A stretch of 64,000 nt of DNA from Helicobacter sp. (GTDB lineage: Bacteria; Campylobacterota; Campylobacteria; Campylobacterales; Helicobacteraceae). Where the stretch lies: positions 62,001-126,000 of the forward strand of contig NZ_JALEIK010000019.1 of NCBI RefSeq assembly GCF_022770205.1. Direction: 5' to 3'. A program made the translations under genes and the position numbers. The notes under the pieces were generated by a model. That model saw only the letters and a list, made by a program, of their open reading frames with translations. It searched no databases and had not been told where the DNA came from. The first letter of the stretch is position 1; each line of letters begins with the position of its first letter. This document shows positions 61,499-64,000 of the stretch, piece after piece.

Positions 61499-61833
61499 TG
61501 CAATTGATGTTACTGCAAACAACTACCACAGAATCTAATGCGAAATTGTTGATTAAAGTCGCATTAGAATTAGGTTTAAGCCCTTGCATTCAGCAAGCAC
61601 AGATTCAAAGTAGCTATATGTGGAAAAAGGATTCTAACTTTTTACAAATCGTAAATGAAGCAGAAGTTTTGCTAAATTTTAAGGTTTTTAAAAAAGATTT
61701 TAAGAAGTTAAAAGAGATTCTTTTAAAACATCATACCTATGAACTTCCTGAGATTATTGGAATCAAGCTTTATAAGGTCTCTAAGCCTTATAGAAAATGG
61801 TGTGAAAATGCTTTTAAGGAAATTCCAAAATAG
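61498..61833 (+). CDS. cutA: CutA1-family divalent cation tolerance protein
   Basis: A 111-aa trimeric, ferredoxin-like-fold protein linked to copper/divalent metal tolerance in E. coli; the true role is uncertain. The family features are the alternating beta strands QLMLLQTTTTESNAKLLIKVALE, LSPCIQQAQIQSSYMWK with the usual W, and HTYELPEIIGIKLYKVSKPYRKWCEN, equivalent to HPYExPEIIxxPI...YLxW. It starts in a one-base overlap (TAATG) with the gene before and closes the operon. Confidence 0.88.
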   Translation: MQLMLLQTTTTESNAKLLIKVALELGLSPCIQQAQIQSSYMWKKDSNFLQIVNEAEVLLNFKVFKKDFKKLKEILLKHHTYELPEIIGIKLYKVSKPYRKWCENAFKEIPK

Positions 61834-61898
61834 CATTAATTTGGAATATTTTTTGCTTTTATTTTTAGAATGTGAAACTTAAAATAAAGGAAAAAACT

Positions 61899-62351
61899 AT
61901 GCAAGTTAGTGATAAGAATAGCCAAATGTGGGGCTTATTAAGCCAAGCTTATGACCAAAATAAATCTAGTAATCTAACAAGCTCTACCAAAGAAACACAA
62001 AAAACAGAAGGTATTGATACACTCTTTGATACGATAAATTCCAATATTAAGCCAAGTGAAATTGAAGACACTTTGACGCTTAGTCACGATTTTACAAAGC
62101 TCCGTGATTTTGCTAAAGATTTTAGCATTAATGGGAATCTTAGCGAACTAGGTGATGCAATGGCGCAAAGTGGAATCTTAAATAAAGAGGAAAAAATGGG
62201 TTTTGATATGCTCTATAAGTTTAATCCTAGTTTAGATTCCACACAAACACAAAATCTATTGCAAAATGCAAATTTAAGCAAAGAAAATCTAAATTTACTT
62301 AGCAATGTGGAGAGAAAAATCAGTGCTGTGCGTTATTTTGGAAACTTCTAA
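61899..62351 (+). CDS. Hypothetical soluble protein
   Basis: 150 aa from ATG 61899 (MQVSDKNSQMWGLL), which has AAAGG at good spacing; the track start at 61872 is less likely. The N-terminal 45 residues are polar and probably disordered (S/T/K/Q rich). The rest is helical with TLSHDFTKLRDFAKDFS, LGDAMAQSGILNKEEKMGFDML and NLLQNANLSKENLNLLSNVERK. No cysteine, signal peptide or membrane helix. No family recognised; a secreted or flagellum-exported protein is conceivable from the disordered start but unsupported. It overlaps the uvrC 3' end by 4 bp, tail to tail. Confidence 0.6.
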   Translation: MQVSDKNSQMWGLLSQAYDQNKSSNLTSSTKETQKTEGIDTLFDTINSNIKPSEIEDTLTLSHDFTKLRDFAKDFSINGNLSELGDAMAQSGILNKEEKMGFDMLYKFNPSLDSTQTQNLLQNANLSKENLNLLSNVERKISAVRYFGNF

Positions 62352-64000
62352 TGCAAAGCCTTAAAAACAAATTCTGCAAGCTTTTTAGAAAGCACATTAT
62401 TAAACTCCTCTAAGCTTGCATTTTGGATTCCTTCAAAGCTTCCAAAATATGCTAAAAGCTTACTTTGCGTCGCTTTGCCTATGCCTTTGATGTCTAAAAG
62501 CTTAGAATGTTGCATTGTTTTTTGCTTTTGTTTTTGGTGGAAGGTAATAGCAAAGCGATGCGCCTCATCACGCAGTTTTTGTAAAAATTGTAAGCGTTTA
62601 TCACTCACACTTAAGCGATATTCCTTTAAATTTTCATCTCTTAAAATATCTTTTGCGCTACCTTTTGCGCGGTGTGCCTTGCTATCAATCTTTTCCTTTG
62701 CAATCCCTATAACTTCTAAATTAACCCCCGCACTCTCTAGCAATTCTCTAGCTAGATTAATCTGTCCAACACCTCCATCAAGTACCCATAAATCCGGAGG
62801 AGATTCCATTGTAAAATCTTGTATGCGACGCTTTAGCATTTCGCGCATTTGTGTGTATTCATCTTTTCCTTCTAATAAATAATGGCGATAGGATTCTTTA
62901 ACAAACCCCTTATCATCATACACAACCATTGCTCCAACGCATTGTGCGCCTTTGTGGTGAGAGGTGTCAAAAATTTCAAAGCGATGGGGTGTTTCCTGTA
63001 GAGAAAAGAGGGTTTTAAGGGAGTCAAAAACTTCTTCCTCATTATTTTGCTCTAAGCGTAAAATCTCTTTTCCGTTTTGGATTGCTAACTCACATAGGCG
63101 TTTTTTATCTCCGTTTTTTGGAAAATGTATTGTGATTTTTTTTCCGGTTTTGTTTTGCAAAAAGGATTCCAACTCTCGTGTGTTTTCTCCTAAATCAAAG
63201 GGGATTAGAAGTTGTTTTGGGACTAGTGGAAGGGCGTTAGAGTAGTGGTTAATGAGTGCTTGTTTATAAATGCTTAAGCTATCAAAACCCAATTCACTTT
63301 TAATGTTCTGCGTTGCACTTGAGATAATTTTGCCATTACGCATAAAAAATTTGACAAGCACTGCACGCTTCTCTTCACACACAAGCGCAAACACATCTAA
63401 ATCCACTAAATCTGCAAAATCCACAGAAGAAAGGGGGCTTAAGTTTTTAATTTTAGCAATTCTATCGCGCAAGATTTTAGCTTCTTCAAAGCGTAAATTT
63501 TGTGAGAGTTGCAACATTTTTTGCTCTAAAGGTATTAAAATTTTTTTAGGATTTTGCACGCATTCTAGGGCATTTTGGAGAATCTTTGCATAGTCTTTGG
63601 TAGAAATTTTACCCTCACAAGGGGCTAAACAGCGATGGATTTGATAAAAAAGACAAGCTTTTTTGCCCCTTTTGCAAGCTTCTTTTTGCGCTAGCGGAAA
63701 AATTTCATAAATGGAATCCAAAAGATCTCTAGCACCACTTGAAAAAGGTCCAAAATAGCGCAAACCTTGCTTTTTAAAAATTTTTCTAGTGAGTAAAATG
63801 CGCGGAAAATCGTCCTGCAAATCCACACATAAATAGGGATAAGTCTTATCATCACGCAATAACACATTGTATTTTGGTTTAAGTTGCTTAATAAGTGAGT
63901 TCTCTAAGATTAGCGCATCGTTTTCATTTTCTACAACGATATAACGCAATTGCGCAATTTGACTAACCATTTGCGCAATTCTAGGGCTTAAGTTTAAAGC
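62348..64000 (-). CDS. uvrC: Excinuclease ABC subunit C, 5' end outside the window
   Basis: Makes the two incisions in nucleotide-excision repair with UvrA and UvrB. The frame stays open to the right edge (ALNLSPRIAQ precedes the track start), so the ATG at 63970 is internal; about 50 N-terminal residues with the first part of the GIY-YIG domain are missing. Visible features: IVVENENDALILENSLIKQLKPKYNVLLRDDKTYPYL, the UvrB-binding LRFEEAKILRDRI, the C-terminal RNase H-like nuclease (FEIFDTSHHKGAQCVGAMVVY; DLWVLDGGVGQI; RDEAHRFAITFH) and the closing helix-hairpin-helix (LLDIKGIGKATQSKLLAYFGSFEGI). Confidence 0.95.
   Translation of the reverse strand, partial: ALNLSPRIAQMVSQIAQLRYIVVENENDALILENSLIKQLKPKYNVLLRDDKTYPYLCVDLQDDFPRILLTRKIFKKQGLRYFGPFSSGARDLLDSIYEIFPLAQKEACKRGKKACLFYQIHRCLAPCEGKISTKDYAKILQNALECVQNPKKILIPLEQKMLQLSQNLRFEEAKILRDRIAKIKNLSPLSSVDFADLVDLDVFALVCEEKRAVLVKFFMRNGKIISSATQNIKSELGFDSLSIYKQALINHYSNALPLVPKQLLIPFDLGENTRELESFLQNKTGKKITIHFPKNGDKKRLCELAIQNGKEILRLEQNNEEEVFDSLKTLFSLQETPHRFEIFDTSHHKGAQCVGAMVVYDDKGFVKESYRHYLLEGKDEYTQMREMLKRRIQDFTMESPPDLWVLDGGVGQINLARELLESAGVNLEVIGIAKEKIDSKAHRAKGSAKDILRDENLKEYRLSVSDKRLQFLQKLRDEAHRFAITFHQKQKQKTMQHSKLLDIKGIGKATQSKLLAYFGSFEGIQNASLEEFNNVLSKKLAEFVFKALH

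Noticed and set aside
1-64000. tRNA, rRNA and CRISPR features
   Set aside because: Intergenic gaps are short and none shows a cloverleaf-like sequence, rRNA text or spaced repeats.

Overview
The window looks like a chromosomal segment of a non-pylori (enterohepatic-type) Helicobacter. The base composition is AT-rich and the gene set is typical of Campylobacterota: a fused ispDF, a CheA with an attached receiver domain plus two cheV genes, an aminofutalosine (mqnE) menaquinone gene, an HP1021/Cj1608-like degenerate response regulator, an HspR/CbpA pair, addA beside nhaA, and fliP near glmU. The presence of argF and argC argues against H. pylori itself. The species cannot be fixed from the sequence alone.

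Layout. 1-4677: a restriction-modification cluster (3' end of a type IIG enzyme, a D12-class adenine methylase, a beta-class methylase, a PD-(D/E)XK-like endonuclease and an unrecognised 199-aa protein), with a 50-bp direct repeat bracketing the second methylase and the endonuclease. 4708-12859: housekeeping and envelope genes (dapE, a MetF-like protein, a YeiH-like permease, ftsW, pbp1A, an MsbA-like exporter). 12917-14653: cheV followed by a methyltransferase gene that is switched off by a nine-C tract. 14643-20242, minus strand: pgpA, an ATP-sulfurylase-like protein, an HP1021-like regulator, ispDF and a chemoreceptor. 20313-24313, minus: a GlpC-like Fe-S protein, hemN, a DUF2603-type protein and argF. 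hypA diverges from argF. 24806-31982, minus: cheW, cheA, cheV, an LpxH-like phosphoesterase, argC, thiS and glmU. 32087-38769, plus: motA, motB, fliP, trmA and a complete type IIG restriction-modification enzyme. 38782-42918, minus: nhaA and addA. 43037-44411, plus: cbpA, hspR and a tiny lipoprotein. 44425-49325: an orphan response regulator, a DUF2325 protein, fur, mqnE, and a PAS protein/chemoreceptor pair resembling CetB/CetA.

49347-57315 is the most unusual stretch: a wrecked type IV secretion (VirB) locus. Three genes each carry one in-frame stop, virB8 carries two compensating frameshifts, virB4 is short at its N-terminus, virB10 seems to lack its antenna segment, and the 3' end runs into a fragment of another gene. 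The genes around it are intact. 57399-61833 is a tight six-gene plus-strand run: pepF, an SspB-like protein, two proteins that look like cysteine-depleted relatives of SdhB and SdhE/HdrB, a membrane coiled-coil protein, and cutA. The window ends with a small hypothetical gene converging on uvrC, which runs off the right edge.

No rRNA, tRNA, CRISPR array, intact insertion sequence or integrase was seen. Apart from the remnant region at 56874-57398, no gene-free stretch exceeds 300 bases.
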